This document shows, in pieces, positions 8,776-18,041 of a stretch of DNA of 33,038 nt. Under the pieces are notes generated by a model. That model ran no database searches and was not told where the DNA came from. It worked only from the letters and a program-made list of their open reading frames with translations. This DNA comes from Bryobacterales bacterium. Lineage in GTDB: Bacteria; Acidobacteriota; Terriglobia; Bryobacterales; Bryobacteraceae. Position 1 is the first letter of the stretch; the number at the start of each line of letters is the position of its first letter. The stretch lies in NCBI GenBank assembly GCA_030693045.1, contig JAUYBU010000490.1:1-33038 (forward strand). The letters run 5' to 3'. Made by a program: the position numbers and the translations under genes.

Positions 8776-8804
8776 GGCGCGCCGGTTCGGGGTTTTGGCG
8801 CGCC
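8776..8804 (-). other. GC-rich inverted repeat between the GT4-GT4 gene and the DUF362 gene
   Basis: Two copies of the palindrome ggcgcgcc (8776-8783 and 8797-8804) flank a 13-base spacer. They can pair as a strong hairpin just after the end of the double glycosyltransferase gene. There is no T tract, so this is not a classical intrinsic terminator. It could slow transcription or stabilise the RNA end inside the operon. Confidence 0.3.
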
Positions 8805-8825
8805 GGACAGCGCGGCGAAGACGGG

Positions 8826-11345
8826 TCACCGCGTTGCCCCCACTTCGTCCTTCTTGCCATCCAAACACGATAGCGTGGTGACGCCGGGGGTCGGAAGGAC
8901 GGGTTGTTGCATAAGACCCGAGTAGGTTGCCTGAAGGCTTGCGTAAGACGCTTCGAACCGAAAGTGATCGAGAACCCGGCGCTTCCCATTGTTTCCGAGC
9001 CTTGCGCCCAACTCGCGGTCGCTCAGCACGCGCTCCATGGCTTCAGCCATCCGTTCCGGGCAATTTGGCGGCACGAGATAACCGCACTTGCCGTCTTCGA
9101 TGATTTCCGGCGCTCCGCCGTGCGCCGTTCCGATGACTGGCTTGCCGAAGCTCATCGCCTCGATTAGAACCAATCCGAATGGCTCCGGGAGACCGGACGG
9201 CAGCACCAGCAGATCTATTGCGGAGTAGGCGACCCGCATGTCCTCGATCTCGCCAGTCAAGACGATTCTATCCGAAACGCCAAGCTCGTCGATGAGCGCC
9301 TTCAGCCGGACAACCTGGCGTTCCTTTCCCGGAAAGGCTGTGCCAATAATGAGGAAAACAGCGTTCGGAACCCGGCCGGCTATCGAGGCCGCCGCCCGTA
9401 CGAACGTTTCCTGCCCCTTTCTGCCGAATTTGATCCGGCCGACTACCGCGGCAACACGAGCGGCAGGCGGAATGTTGAACCTGGACCGAAATTCACGCAC
9501 AGCTCGCGGGCACGGAGGCTCGAAGTCCTCCGCACCCACTCCATTATGAATGACACTGACCTTTCGCTTCGCCGGGGAGTCGTTAAACTGCGCGGCAACC
9601 GCCGCGGAGATACAAATGATCTTAGCCGAACATGCGTTCATGAACCAGCGATAGCATGGCCATAAGATCGGGAACTCACCGAATATCTCGCGGATGTGCC
9701 ACACGTGTGGCACTCTGGCGATCCAAGCCGCTATGGCGCCCGACATGACGGTCGCCGTGTTGGAATGGACGATGTCGGGACGCAGCCGGCGAATGGTCCG
9801 CGCCAAACGCCAGGAAGAACTCAGGCATCGCAGCGCTAGCAGCGCTGGAAACAGCGGATGACCGCAGTCTGCCCGAGACACCACGGCCAGATCGCGCTGA
9901 ACCATGACTCCGACACCTAGCGTCTCCAGTGCGGCTTGCAGCGGGCCGCTTTCGGGAAGAACAACCCACAACTGCCGCCCTTCTCCCACGGAGACTTTCG
10001 CCAGACGCAGCAGAGACCGGCTGGCCCCGTAAAGGTCGGAACCACTGTGGACGTACAGAACCCTTATCCCCTTGGATGTCGCTTCCGGCTGCGTGCCGTT
10101 TACCTGTCCCGGGCTTCCCGTGTGAGCGCCGGCCGCCACAAGAGCGGGCCGTTGCACCAGGCTGGCATAGGTTGACCGGAGGCTCTGGCAAAAGGTTTCG
10201 AAGCGAAACAGTTCAAGAACCCGGCGCCTCCCATTGCTTCCGAGCCTGAGGCTCAAGTCCGCGTCCGTGAGCACTCGCTCCATGGCTTCAGCCATCTTCT
10301 CCGGACAATGTGGCGGCACAAGATAACCGCTCTTGCCGTCCTCGATGATCTCCATGGCGCCACCGTGCGCCGTTCCGATGACCGGTTTGCCGAAGCTCAT
10401 CGCTTCGATAAGAACTAATCCGAAACCCTCCGGATGACCGGACGGCAGCACCAGCAGATCCATTGCCGCGTAGGCAACCCGCATGTCCTCGATCTCGCCG
10501 GTGAAGATGGTTCTGCTGGAAATCCGAAGTTCGCCGGCCATGTCTTTCAACTGACAGGCATGCCTTTCATTTCCGGGAAAGGCCTCTCCTATGATCAGAA
10601 AGACGGCGCCGGGAACTCGCTCCGCAATCGAGGCCGCCGCTTGCAGGAAGGTCTCCTGCCCTTTTGCGCCGCACTTGATCCGGCCGACTACCGCCGCCAC
10701 GCGAGCGTCGGGAGAAATGTTGAACCGCGAGCGGAACTCACGCACAGCCTCCGGGCCCGGAGGCGCGCAGTCGTGCTCCGGCAGGCCGTCATAGATGACC
10801 CGGGCTTTCTTCTCCGCCGCCGAGCCGCGAAACTGCGCCGCGACCGCTTGGGAGACGCAAATGATCCGCGCGGAGAGGACATTCATGAGTTCGCGATACC
10901 ATCGCCATAAGATCGGGAATTCGCTGAACACCTCGCGGATGTGCCACACGTGCGTTACCCCGGTGAGGCGGGCCGCTATCGCGCCCGACAGGACGGTGGC
11001 CGTGTTCGAGTGCACGATGTCGGGGCGCAGCCTGCGTATCGTCCGCACCATGCGCCACGAAGAACTTAGGCACCGAATCGCCAGTAGCATCGCCGACATC
11101 AGACGGCTGTCGCCCACCCGGGACAGCACGGCAAGATCGCCCTGAACGATGACCTCGACGCCTAGCGCCTGCAATGCCTCCTTCAGTGGACCGCCTTCGG
11201 GAAGAACCACCCATGTCTGCTGACCCTCTTTTACAAGCGCTTCCGTCAACCGTAGCAGGGACCTGCTCGCGCCATAGAGGTCGGAGCGGCCGGTAACGTA
11301 GAGGATCTTCAGGCGTTTGTGGCGCAGCAGTTGCGTGTTACCCAT
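8826..11345 (-). CDS. Double glycosyltransferase: two tandem GT4 domains in one chain
   Basis: This 839-residue protein is made of two very similar GT4 (GT-B fold) halves offset by about 415 residues. Copy 1 begins KILYVTGRSDLYGASRSLLR near residue 10. Copy 2 begins RVLYVHSGSDLYGASRSLLR near residue 425. Both keep RPDIVHSNTATV, VWHIRE, VVGRIK, LPSG, and the E-x7-E motif (EGFGLVLIE and EPFGLVLIE), followed by AMSFGKPVIGTAHGG. Both halves therefore look catalytically competent. Nucleotide identity is also high, so the duplication is fairly recent. ATG 11345 is chosen for its ribosome binding site (ggaggggagcagac) and because it overlaps the upstream stop by only 8 bp. Usual GT4 proteins are about half this length. 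It probably adds two sugars to the repeat unit, or two of the same sugar. Confidence 0.92.
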   Translation of the reverse strand: MGNTQLLRHKRLKILYVTGRSDLYGASRSLLRLTEALVKEGQQTWVVLPEGGPLKEALQALGVEVIVQGDLAVLSRVGDSRLMSAMLLAIRCLSSSWRMVRTIRRLRPDIVHSNTATVLSGAIAARLTGVTHVWHIREVFSEFPILWRWYRELMNVLSARIICVSQAVAAQFRGSAAEKKARVIYDGLPEHDCAPPGPEAVREFRSRFNISPDARVAAVVGRIKCGAKGQETFLQAAASIAERVPGAVFLIIGEAFPGNERHACQLKDMAGELRISSRTIFTGEIEDMRVAYAAMDLLVLPSGHPEGFGLVLIEAMSFGKPVIGTAHGGAMEIIEDGKSGYLVPPHCPEKMAEAMERVLTDADLSLRLGSNGRRRVLELFRFETFCQSLRSTYASLVQRPALVAAGAHTGSPGQVNGTQPEATSKGIRVLYVHSGSDLYGASRSLLRLAKVSVGEGRQLWVVLPESGPLQAALETLGVGVMVQRDLAVVSRADCGHPLFPALLALRCLSSSWRLARTIRRLRPDIVHSNTATVMSGAIAAWIARVPHVWHIREIFGEFPILWPCYRWFMNACSAKIICISAAVAAQFNDSPAKRKVSVIHNGVGAEDFEPPCPRAVREFRSRFNIPPAARVAAVVGRIKFGRKGQETFVRAAASIAGRVPNAVFLIIGTAFPGKERQVVRLKALIDELGVSDRIVLTGEIEDMRVAYSAIDLLVLPSGLPEPFGLVLIEAMSFGKPVIGTAHGGAPEIIEDGKCGYLVPPNCPERMAEAMERVLSDRELGARLGNNGKRRVLDHFRFEASYASLQATYSGLMQQPVLPTPGVTTLSCLDGKKDEVGATR

Positions 11346-12633
11346 GTCTGCTCCCCTCCGCTGGCACATAGCCTGGAAGACTTTGCGCGGGTGCGCTCGC
11401 GGCGCGGGCGCCGGCCGGCGCGAGCGGCGCTTGTGAATCGCCGGCCGCCCCGAGGCCAATCGCAGAAACTTCGGGAACGGCGTCGGCGATAAGTTCGTAG
11501 AGACCGTTGACGTAGAGCTCGGGGGAGTGCATCGCCGCGAAGCGGCGGGCCGCCGCGGCATCGTAGCCCAACGGGCCGCCGTCGATCACCCGTGTGATGG
11601 CTCGAGCGATTTCTGCCTGGTCGTAAGGATCTACGGTAAGCCCGAGACAATGGCGCTGGACCGTTGCGCCTATGAGGCCGTACCGCGTCGCGACCACAGG
11701 GCGCCCGAGAAGAGCGGCTCGGATCATTAACCCGCTGCTCCCTATGAATCGCTGGTACAGAAGCAGGAGCACGTCCGCTTCTACAATTGCCAGATCGATA
11801 GCCTCGTCCGACACGAACTCATTCCTGTAAGTGATTTTGGCGAGGGTCGACTCCGAAGCGCGAGTTATGATCTCGGTGAGTAAGGCGGTTTCGGATTCTT
11901 CCGTGCGCCCGACGATCCTTAGCTCTATTCTGAGCTGATCCTCCGGAGCAAGGAGCTCCAGCGCGGCCAGAAAGGAAAAGATCCCTTTTCTCCGGGAAAT
12001 GGATCCAACAATGGCGAAAACGATCCGCTCCCTCCGTTCCGGGAGCGGCTTCGGCCCGGTTTGAGCGGGGAAAGCGAATGGATCCGGAAGATATCGCACC
12101 TTGTCCGTTCCAAAGTGGTGAGTGGCGTAATCGGCGGCCGCGGCGTCGAAGACAAACAGTCGCCGGATTCCGGCTCTGGCGCACAGAGCCCTGGCGACAC
12201 CTCTTTTCAGAATCCCGATTGCACGCTGCCACGCTCCCTCATGCAGGAACTTGGCGCTGGAATAATGGAAGTTCGGGCGGAACCAGACGCCCGAGACGGC
12301 TACCGGCAGCGGTTGCCACGTCAGCCTGTAAATGAACCGGTCGATGTCCAGGAACAGAACCTGCCTCGCCGAAACCTCCCGGACGGCGGCCAGCACGCCG
12401 TTCAGCGAGCAGCCGTTCTTGCGGGAATCCGCCTGGATGACCCGGGCGCTAAACGTCGCGGCCGCCTCTTCCCCGAGCACTCGGGTAACGGCCCGGGCGG
12501 TCTCCGCGGGAAGGTAGAACCATAGGCGCGCGAGACTTTCGCGGTCCTTGCTAAAGATGAAGTCAAACAAGAACCGCACATGAAGATGCCGGTGGCCGCC
12601 ATGGCCGACGTCGGCTACAAGGGTGGAGTTCAT
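11338..12633 (-). CDS. Glycosyltransferase, GT4-like
   Basis: From ATG 12633 (MNSTLVADVG) this is 431 residues; an in-frame GTG at 12780 would add 49 poorly convincing residues. The C-terminal half shows a GT-B pattern: IVFAIVGSISRRKGIFSFL near residue 220, then IVGRTEES, DVLLLLYQRFIGSSGLMIRA, and GRPVVATRYGLIG. These correspond to the nucleotide-sugar binding domain of GT4-type enzymes. The N-terminal half is less typical (GHGGHRHLHVRFLFDFIF). Its stop overlaps the start of the double GT4 gene by 8 bp, indicating translational coupling. No clear ribosome binding site precedes 12633. The sugar specificity is unknown. Confidence 0.8.
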   Translation of the reverse strand: MNSTLVADVGHGGHRHLHVRFLFDFIFSKDRESLARLWFYLPAETARAVTRVLGEEAAATFSARVIQADSRKNGCSLNGVLAAVREVSARQVLFLDIDRFIYRLTWQPLPVAVSGVWFRPNFHYSSAKFLHEGAWQRAIGILKRGVARALCARAGIRRLFVFDAAAADYATHHFGTDKVRYLPDPFAFPAQTGPKPLPERRERIVFAIVGSISRRKGIFSFLAALELLAPEDQLRIELRIVGRTEESETALLTEIITRASESTLAKITYRNEFVSDEAIDLAIVEADVLLLLYQRFIGSSGLMIRAALLGRPVVATRYGLIGATVQRHCLGLTVDPYDQAEIARAITRVIDGGPLGYDAAAARRFAAMHSPELYVNGLYELIADAVPEVSAIGLGAAGDSQAPLAPAGARAASAPAQSLPGYVPAEGSRHG

Positions 12634-12826
12634 TAGATTTGCGCCGGGTAATTCGTACACACAACTAGCCTCTGGCGGAGAACCGCTTCCGCCGGGCGAG
12701 TCGCCCAACCTGGTCAAGAGTCTTGGGTCGCCGACGATTTCGCCGTCCCCTCCGCCCTCGGCCGGCGTTCGCCCCGCCACGCTTTCCGACCACCGCCGAA
12801 ACCCCTTCGACAGTGCGGCCTATTCG

Positions 12827-13948
12827 TCACAACACTTCCCGAAACAGGGATTCGTAGTCTTTGCACATTCGCTCGAGCGAGAAGTCGACTTGCGCCCGCT
12901 CTCTTGCATTCAGCGCGGTTTGCACGGCCAAGGCGGGATTCCTGTACAGAGACTCGATCGCCGATGCAATGCCCTCCACGTCGCCGACCGGCAGAGTGAA
13001 ACCGGAAATGGAATGAGTTATGATTTCGGGCGTACCGCCGGACCGATAGGCAATCGGAACGCGGGCCGCGGCCTGGCTCTCGATGAGACTCGTGCCGAGC
13101 CATTCGGCTCGAGCGGGGTGAACCAGAATATCGAATGACGAATATATCTTCCACACATCGCCCTCGTACCCGCAGAAGGACACCGCGCCGCTCTTCGTCC
13201 AGTCGGCCAGCGCACGTCTCAGGCCCGCTTCTTCGGAGCCGTTCCCGTAGATCCTCAGGCTAAACGGGACGCCCAGGTCCGTGAGGCGCCGGCAAAGGGG
13301 AGCGAAGTCGAATACTCCTTTGAAGCTTTCAAACCGTCCCACATACCCGAGTCGCAGCAGCCCAGTGAAAGTTGGGACGGGCATGGAGCAGAGCAGCGGT
13401 AAGGCGGCCACACCATTCCGAATGACTTTGACGTTACCGTTGCTTTCCTGCCGAAGCATCTCCAGAGCGCGGACTCGCGTGAACTCGCTGACCGCAACTA
13501 ACCGCGCCCGTTTTTCCCGCGAAATGAGCCGGAAGGCGGCTTCGACCGCGAGCCTTCGAAAATCAAGCCGGCGACGACGGACGAGCGCGGTTGAAACGCC
13601 GTGCAGAGTCCATATTAGCGGCACTCCGGCCAACCGGCACGCCAGCCATACTCCAAACATCCGTCCGTGTCCGGAAACGATGTCGATTCGGTGGCGCCGG
13701 ATTAGTCGAAAAGCCGCGCGGAACAGCCCGGCCGCCGACTCCTGGCCCGGACTCCGGCTCGCCCATGGCTGCTCGGACACCATGATGCAATCCGGGATTC
13801 GGCGCCGCAAATCCTCGCAATGGCTGTAGGGGCCCAGCAGCGACACGCTGTGTCCCATCTTGTTGAGACCGATGGCCAGGTCCAGCGCCACGCGTTCCTG
13901 GCCACCGGCCCCGCTGCCAACGAAGCTATTCGCGACGAGGATTCTCAA
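12827..13948 (-). CDS. GT4 family glycosyltransferase
   Basis: This 373-residue enzyme has a normal GT4 length. The N-terminus has GSGAGGQERVALDLAIGL, the usual Gly-rich acceptor-side loop. The middle has LIWTLHGVS and KVIRNGVA. The C-terminal domain has LGYVGRFESFKGVFDF, ILVHPARAEWLGTSLIESQA and RSGGTPEII. The start codon is TTG at 13948. It is preceded by ggagaactgcg, which places a GGAG box 7 bases before the codon; no better start exists nearby and homologous N-termini begin with this MRILVAN-like strand. It lies in the middle of the minus-strand operon. Confidence 0.9.
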   Translation of the reverse strand: MRILVANSFVGSGAGGQERVALDLAIGLNKMGHSVSLLGPYSHCEDLRRRIPDCIMVSEQPWASRSPGQESAAGLFRAAFRLIRRHRIDIVSGHGRMFGVWLACRLAGVPLIWTLHGVSTALVRRRRLDFRRLAVEAAFRLISREKRARLVAVSEFTRVRALEMLRQESNGNVKVIRNGVAALPLLCSMPVPTFTGLLRLGYVGRFESFKGVFDFAPLCRRLTDLGVPFSLRIYGNGSEEAGLRRALADWTKSGAVSFCGYEGDVWKIYSSFDILVHPARAEWLGTSLIESQAAARVPIAYRSGGTPEIITHSISGFTLPVGDVEGIASAIESLYRNPALAVQTALNARERAQVDFSLERMCKDYESLFREVL

Positions 13949-14245
13949 CGCAGTTCTCCATACCGGCGCACCATCCGACCGTCGGCCGCCGGCAGGCTTT
14001 CGCTACTCTCCCGCCACTTCCCCCGACCACCCGCATTCAGCTTTCCGTTGTCGGCCGACAGCACTGCGATAGCCTTTGCACCCATGTCCGCTCGCCCTTC
14101 GATAGCTCCTTTACCGCCCGGCCATCGTCCTCGGGAGCGGCGCCATCCGGCGCACCACATTCGACTGCCACCCTCGCACTTGGATTTCGTCAAGCCGGTG
14201 GCGTTTTACAGCCTGCCATCCATGCAAACCCACACCCCCGAGAGA
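13949..14245. other. Intergenic stretch inside the glycan operon
   Basis: About 300 bp between a GT4 gene and the Wzy-like gene on the minus strand. Short open frames exist on both strands, but none shows a motif, a ribosome binding site or plausible codon use. I see no clear terminator or promoter. Confidence 0.5.
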
Positions 14246-15562
14246 TTACGACAACGACTGCTGGCCGGCCGCGATTCCGATCCGCGGCCGAGGGTTCCAA
14301 TACAGCGCCCTCGTTTCCCCCATCCGCCAGGGCACGGTCGACGGCGCCTGCATCCGCTCCACTTCTATCAGCGAGGTTCCATGCCAGAGAATCGCAAGCA
14401 TAATGATGGTGCCGCCCGAAGCGAAGCTGCCTCCGCCAAACGCCACCAGCGTGAACGCGATCCAAAGGAGCAGGTGAGCTCTCACCAAGAGTCTCAAGAA
14501 CCGATCGCCGGAGTTCCGCAAGGCCCAGTACTGGCGCACCAGGCGGCGCATCAGGGTAAACACCATTATTCCAAACGCGACCACGCCCACAGCTCCGAAG
14601 TGGTAATAGATGCCGATCCACCCAATGTGAACACCGATGCTGACATAGTCCAGGTGACCGAACCTACTCGCAAATTTCCCAAAGGCGGCTTCCAGCGGGC
14701 CTTGCATCGACTCAAGGGCCGCCGTGGCTTCGGCAACGCGCCACGCGACCGTGTCACCATTCTCCTCGTAGGCCATCACCACCTTATCAAGGCCGCCGAG
14801 CCGCACGACAAGACTGTCCACACTGCTGCTGGACTGCACGCCAAGCCCTAACACAATCGCTACCGAGCACATCGAGACCGCGAATCGTCGCGAACGCCGC
14901 CGTCCGAAGACGCTTAGCGTCACATGCACGAACAGGCACACCACCAGAACCACGAAGAACACTCGAATAAAGGTCCACACTAAACCACTGAGTAATACCG
15001 CCTCCGTGGCCACCACACTTCCAACCCTTAACAGGTTGCTTTCACTCAGCAACACCATCAACCCGACGGCCGCGAAGAGAACATAGCCGGCTCCCGACGT
15101 GAATATCCTGGGTTCCCCCGCGACCAGACCGCGAAACGATGCGTCCGCAAACTGCGGATTCGCAAGCTCGGGAAATTTATGATAGACCTGCAACGCCACG
15201 CTCGACACCAGGGCGACACCCAGATACATCGAGAGAAGGGCTCTATAGTGTTTTAAGGTCTTGACCTCAACGAAAAGAAGAACGATGAACAAATAGTGCA
15301 TCGTCTGGCGAAGCGTCAACACCAGCACCTCGGCGTCGCGGTTAGCCAGTAGCGCAATCAACGGCGATATCGTGACTACGATCATGCACAGGCCCCAAGG
15401 CCAATACACCTGTCCTACGCGGCGGCGCGTGACGCATGCCCGCATGAGATACAGCCCGTACACGGCGATACTAATGCCATCGCCCAGCGGTACACCCGCC
15501 ACGCGCAGCCACTTTGTCGGTATCACCGCGTTCAGACTGAGTATTAAGAGAAGCCAGATCAT
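14246..15562 (-). CDS. Polytopic membrane protein, probable Wzy-like polysaccharide polymerase
   Basis: This 438-residue protein is mostly hydrophobic, with about ten membrane helices and a large loop near residues 265-320 (ENGDTVAWRVAEATAALESM, then FGKFASRFGHLDYVSIGVH). The loop is followed by a pair of C-terminal helices. This topology, and the His-containing loop before GWIGIYYHFG, fit the O-antigen polymerase/ligase group. Direct sequence signatures are weak, as is usual for Wzy. The ATG overlaps the stop of the preceding glycosyltransferase gene in an ATGA arrangement, so translation is coupled. Together with the plus-strand family member at 3527-4711, the locus encodes two such proteins. 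Confidence 0.75.
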   Translation of the reverse strand: MIWLLLILSLNAVIPTKWLRVAGVPLGDGISIAVYGLYLMRACVTRRRVGQVYWPWGLCMIVVTISPLIALLANRDAEVLVLTLRQTMHYLFIVLLFVEVKTLKHYRALLSMYLGVALVSSVALQVYHKFPELANPQFADASFRGLVAGEPRIFTSGAGYVLFAAVGLMVLLSESNLLRVGSVVATEAVLLSGLVWTFIRVFFVVLVVCLFVHVTLSVFGRRRSRRFAVSMCSVAIVLGLGVQSSSSVDSLVVRLGGLDKVVMAYEENGDTVAWRVAEATAALESMQGPLEAAFGKFASRFGHLDYVSIGVHIGWIGIYYHFGAVGVVAFGIMVFTLMRRLVRQYWALRNSGDRFLRLLVRAHLLLWIAFTLVAFGGGSFASGGTIIMLAILWHGTSLIEVERMQAPSTVPWRMGETRALYWNPRPRIGIAAGQQSLS

Positions 15563-16890
15563 AACGCGCTCACATCCGAACCGCGAAGCTTTCGCCGCGC
15601 ATTTCCCGCCGTCGCTTCGCCGGCCTCGTCTTGGTCACTCTGGGAGTCCTCTCCGCAGGCCGCCTTCAGCCGCTTCTCCAGGGCGGTCGGACCGTGTACT
15701 TCGCGCGCCAAACGGTCGTAGCTGCCGATCAGATCCGGCCGATCGTGCAATTCGATGTCACGAACCGCGGTTTTCAGTTCACCGAGAGTACTGGTACAGA
15801 GCGGCAGGTTGTGCGCGGAAAAATACCGCGGAAGCGAGGCTTCCGCGGGCCCGTGAACCAGTAGCGGGCGTCCTCCGGAGAATGCCTCCGCCAGCTTGGA
15901 TGGAAACGAGGTTGACACCATCAGGCGGACTTTCGGCTCGAAACTGTACGGGATGAAGACCGCCCAACTCCCCCGCAGACGCTCCCTGCGTGCGGCCGCG
16001 CTCAAGGTGCGCTCAAGCCGGACGTCCGGGCTGTCGCCCAGATCGCGGCCCAGGTGCCGGGGGCTCGAATACGACAGCAGCAGCAGACGAAGCCGAAAGG
16101 CGCTCGAGGGCGACTCGTTCCACTCGCGGATAATCGTTAACAGATCTCGAAGCGCGCCCAGATACAACTCGTTGACGCCGCCAAGAAACGTGATCGATCT
16201 CACGTCGGGCTCCGCCGGCGAATAGGAAGCATACAGCAAGGGCCCGGCCTGAACGGCGATGGGCAACCATTCGGCCGAAACGCCGTATTTCCGCATGAGA
16301 TGAGTACAGTATCCGGGACTGATCGCAAACACGCGGGCCGCCTTTTTGAGCAACCTCGGCTCGGCCCAGCGGAATACCCGGGCCGCGAAGTTACGGCCCG
16401 CCAGCCGGGACGACTCTTCAAGATCGTCGACCAGATAGACGTCCATGGGCAGCCCGACATACTTGCGGACCAATGCCGCGTGAAAGAGGAACCACCCGTT
16501 TCCCCCAAAGAACACGAATAGGCGATTACAGCCGGAGAGTCTCTTCCTCGGTAATCGGACTGGCAACCACACGCTCAACAGCAAAAGGTTCAAAAGGCTT
16601 TTTATGATCTCCGCCCACGCCGGCACCGAAGCCAGAAGCCCGGGGTAAACCAGCGTTGGGACGCCAACGCCCGCGCGGATCGCCGCCGCCGACACGCTCC
16701 GGTGGAGACGGCGTGTGATCGTCAGCCGCATGGAGGCGGGAAAGAACTCCAGGAATCTGTAGGCCAACACTTCGCAGCCATGACCCTCGCTTCGGGGAGG
16801 GGCGTCGGTCAAGAACACGTACCGCGGCATTTGCGTCGCGCAGGGGATGGGTTGTCGATTCGCCGTATGCCGCTCTTCGGAGTTACTCAT
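15559..16890 (-). CDS. Glycosyltransferase (GT-B fold, GT4-like)
   Basis: From ATG 16890, preceded by ggaagcgaaggtc, this is 443 residues. Features are YVFLTDAPPRSEGHGCEV at the N-terminus (an acceptor-side loop), VYLVDDLEESSRLA, RVFAISPGY, and SITFLGGVNELYLGAL at the start of the second Rossmann domain. Then come VFIPYSFEPKVRLMVSTSFP and SKLAEAFSGGRPLLVHGPAE, matching the donor-binding part of GT4-type enzymes. A long hydrophobic stretch (LLNLLLLSVWLPV) may touch the membrane. Its end is coupled to the Wzy-like gene by a 4-bp overlap. The donor sugar is not predictable. Confidence 0.8.
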   Translation of the reverse strand: MSNSEERHTANRQPIPCATQMPRYVFLTDAPPRSEGHGCEVLAYRFLEFFPASMRLTITRRLHRSVSAAAIRAGVGVPTLVYPGLLASVPAWAEIIKSLLNLLLLSVWLPVRLPRKRLSGCNRLFVFFGGNGWFLFHAALVRKYVGLPMDVYLVDDLEESSRLAGRNFAARVFRWAEPRLLKKAARVFAISPGYCTHLMRKYGVSAEWLPIAVQAGPLLYASYSPAEPDVRSITFLGGVNELYLGALRDLLTIIREWNESPSSAFRLRLLLLSYSSPRHLGRDLGDSPDVRLERTLSAAARRERLRGSWAVFIPYSFEPKVRLMVSTSFPSKLAEAFSGGRPLLVHGPAEASLPRYFSAHNLPLCTSTLGELKTAVRDIELHDRPDLIGSYDRLAREVHGPTALEKRLKAACGEDSQSDQDEAGEATAGNARRKLRGSDVSAL

Positions 16891-16990
16891 GACCTTCGCT
16901 TCCCGCAAGACGACAGACTCCGCGGGGTGCGGGTCCGTTTGGCGCCGCTCCGCCCGGCTGTAACTACAAGCGGCAACCCAGTGGTTCGGT

Positions 16991-17791
16991 TCATCTTTTG
17001 CGAAACACGTTATTGTGACCTACCGACCCGAGGTGCTCAAGCTGTGAGTTCGCTTCTTCGCGAACCACGCGCGACGGCCCGGGGTGGCCGGCAAAGGCAA
17101 ACCTGGGCGGTCGAAACGACGTTCCCAGGCTGGCGTCGTCCATCACCAGCAGGCCGCCGGACCGCAGGTTGTCCCGGCTGAGCTTAAAGTCGGAAAGGGC
17201 AGTGTCATAATCGTGATTCCCGTCGACGTAGATTAAGTCCCAGGCTAGCGACGAGATGTGCCGCGATGCCCGGGCGTCCTTCGAGTTGGCCACAATTAAG
17301 GTAGGAGCCTCCAGATCGAATGCGCGAAACGATGCGAGTGTGTCGTCACGATACGGAATATCCTCGTCGTATGCGCTGACCGCGTCTCCGGTCGCCGAGA
17401 ACGGCGAAATGCCGTGCACTTCGCAGGGGAAGTGAAGCGTGGTTCCAATTAGCCCCCACAGAGAAATCACCTGCCCACGGTAGACTCCTATCTCCAAACA
17501 GCGGCCGGGCCTGAATTCCCGAAGCAGGAGCCACCACATGGCATGAAAGGCATGTTCGCCAAAGCCCCGGTTGTTCCTGCAATAGTATTGGCGATGTCTT
17601 CGCACCGGTTTGGGGCAGAGATTGGCAAAATAGTGGTGCATGTACCCGTACAGCTCATTCCGATCCGGAAAGCGCCGGGCGGCGCCCGTGAAACTGAGGT
17701 CGAGTGCGTAGGCCGCCTGACGCCGGCCGCACCACTCGCTTTCAAGCCGAGCCAACAACCGGCTAAGCACCCAGGTCACGACCTCTCCCAA
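16991..17791 (-). CDS. Class I SAM-dependent methyltransferase (Methyltransf_24-like)
   Basis: This protein is about 266 residues. The SAM-binding motif is CLEIGVYRGQVISLW near residue 97. DLIYVDGNHDYDTALSDF near residue 185 is the typical acidic metal/SAM region of Methyltransf_24-type and cephalosporin-hydroxylase-like enzymes. LRSGGLLVMDD follows. The most upstream start is TTG 17791; a GTG at 17779 directly after gggagaggtc is an equally good choice. It sits upstream of the glycosyltransferase at 15559-16890 and is probably co-transcribed. It is a likely O-methylase of a glycan sugar; the substrate is unknown. Confidence 0.82.
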   Translation of the reverse strand: MGEVVTWVLSRLLARLESEWCGRRQAAYALDLSFTGAARRFPDRNELYGYMHHYFANLCPKPVRRHRQYYCRNNRGFGEHAFHAMWWLLLREFRPGRCLEIGVYRGQVISLWGLIGTTLHFPCEVHGISPFSATGDAVSAYDEDIPYRDDTLASFRAFDLEAPTLIVANSKDARASRHISSLAWDLIYVDGNHDYDTALSDFKLSRDNLRSGGLLVMDDASLGTSFRPPRFAFAGHPGPSRVVREEANSQLEHLGSVGHNNVFRKR

Positions 17792-18041
17792 GCGTGAAGC
17801 GCAAGCGATCGGAACTCACGACTATCCTCTGTTCGGTCCATCCCGCCACCGTTTCCCGAAGCCCGCCGCGGACCGGCCGCGCCTTTTCCGAAACTGCCTG
17901 CTCGCTTCGGCGGCTGGTGCGCCCGGCCATTACGAAGCGGCCCGCCGCCGGCCGCGGATGTCCAGGGCGGCCAAGACCTCCGGATTGGCCCGGTCTCATT
18001 CCCGACTCCGTCGACTCTGCGTTGACGGGACCCGGAACTCC

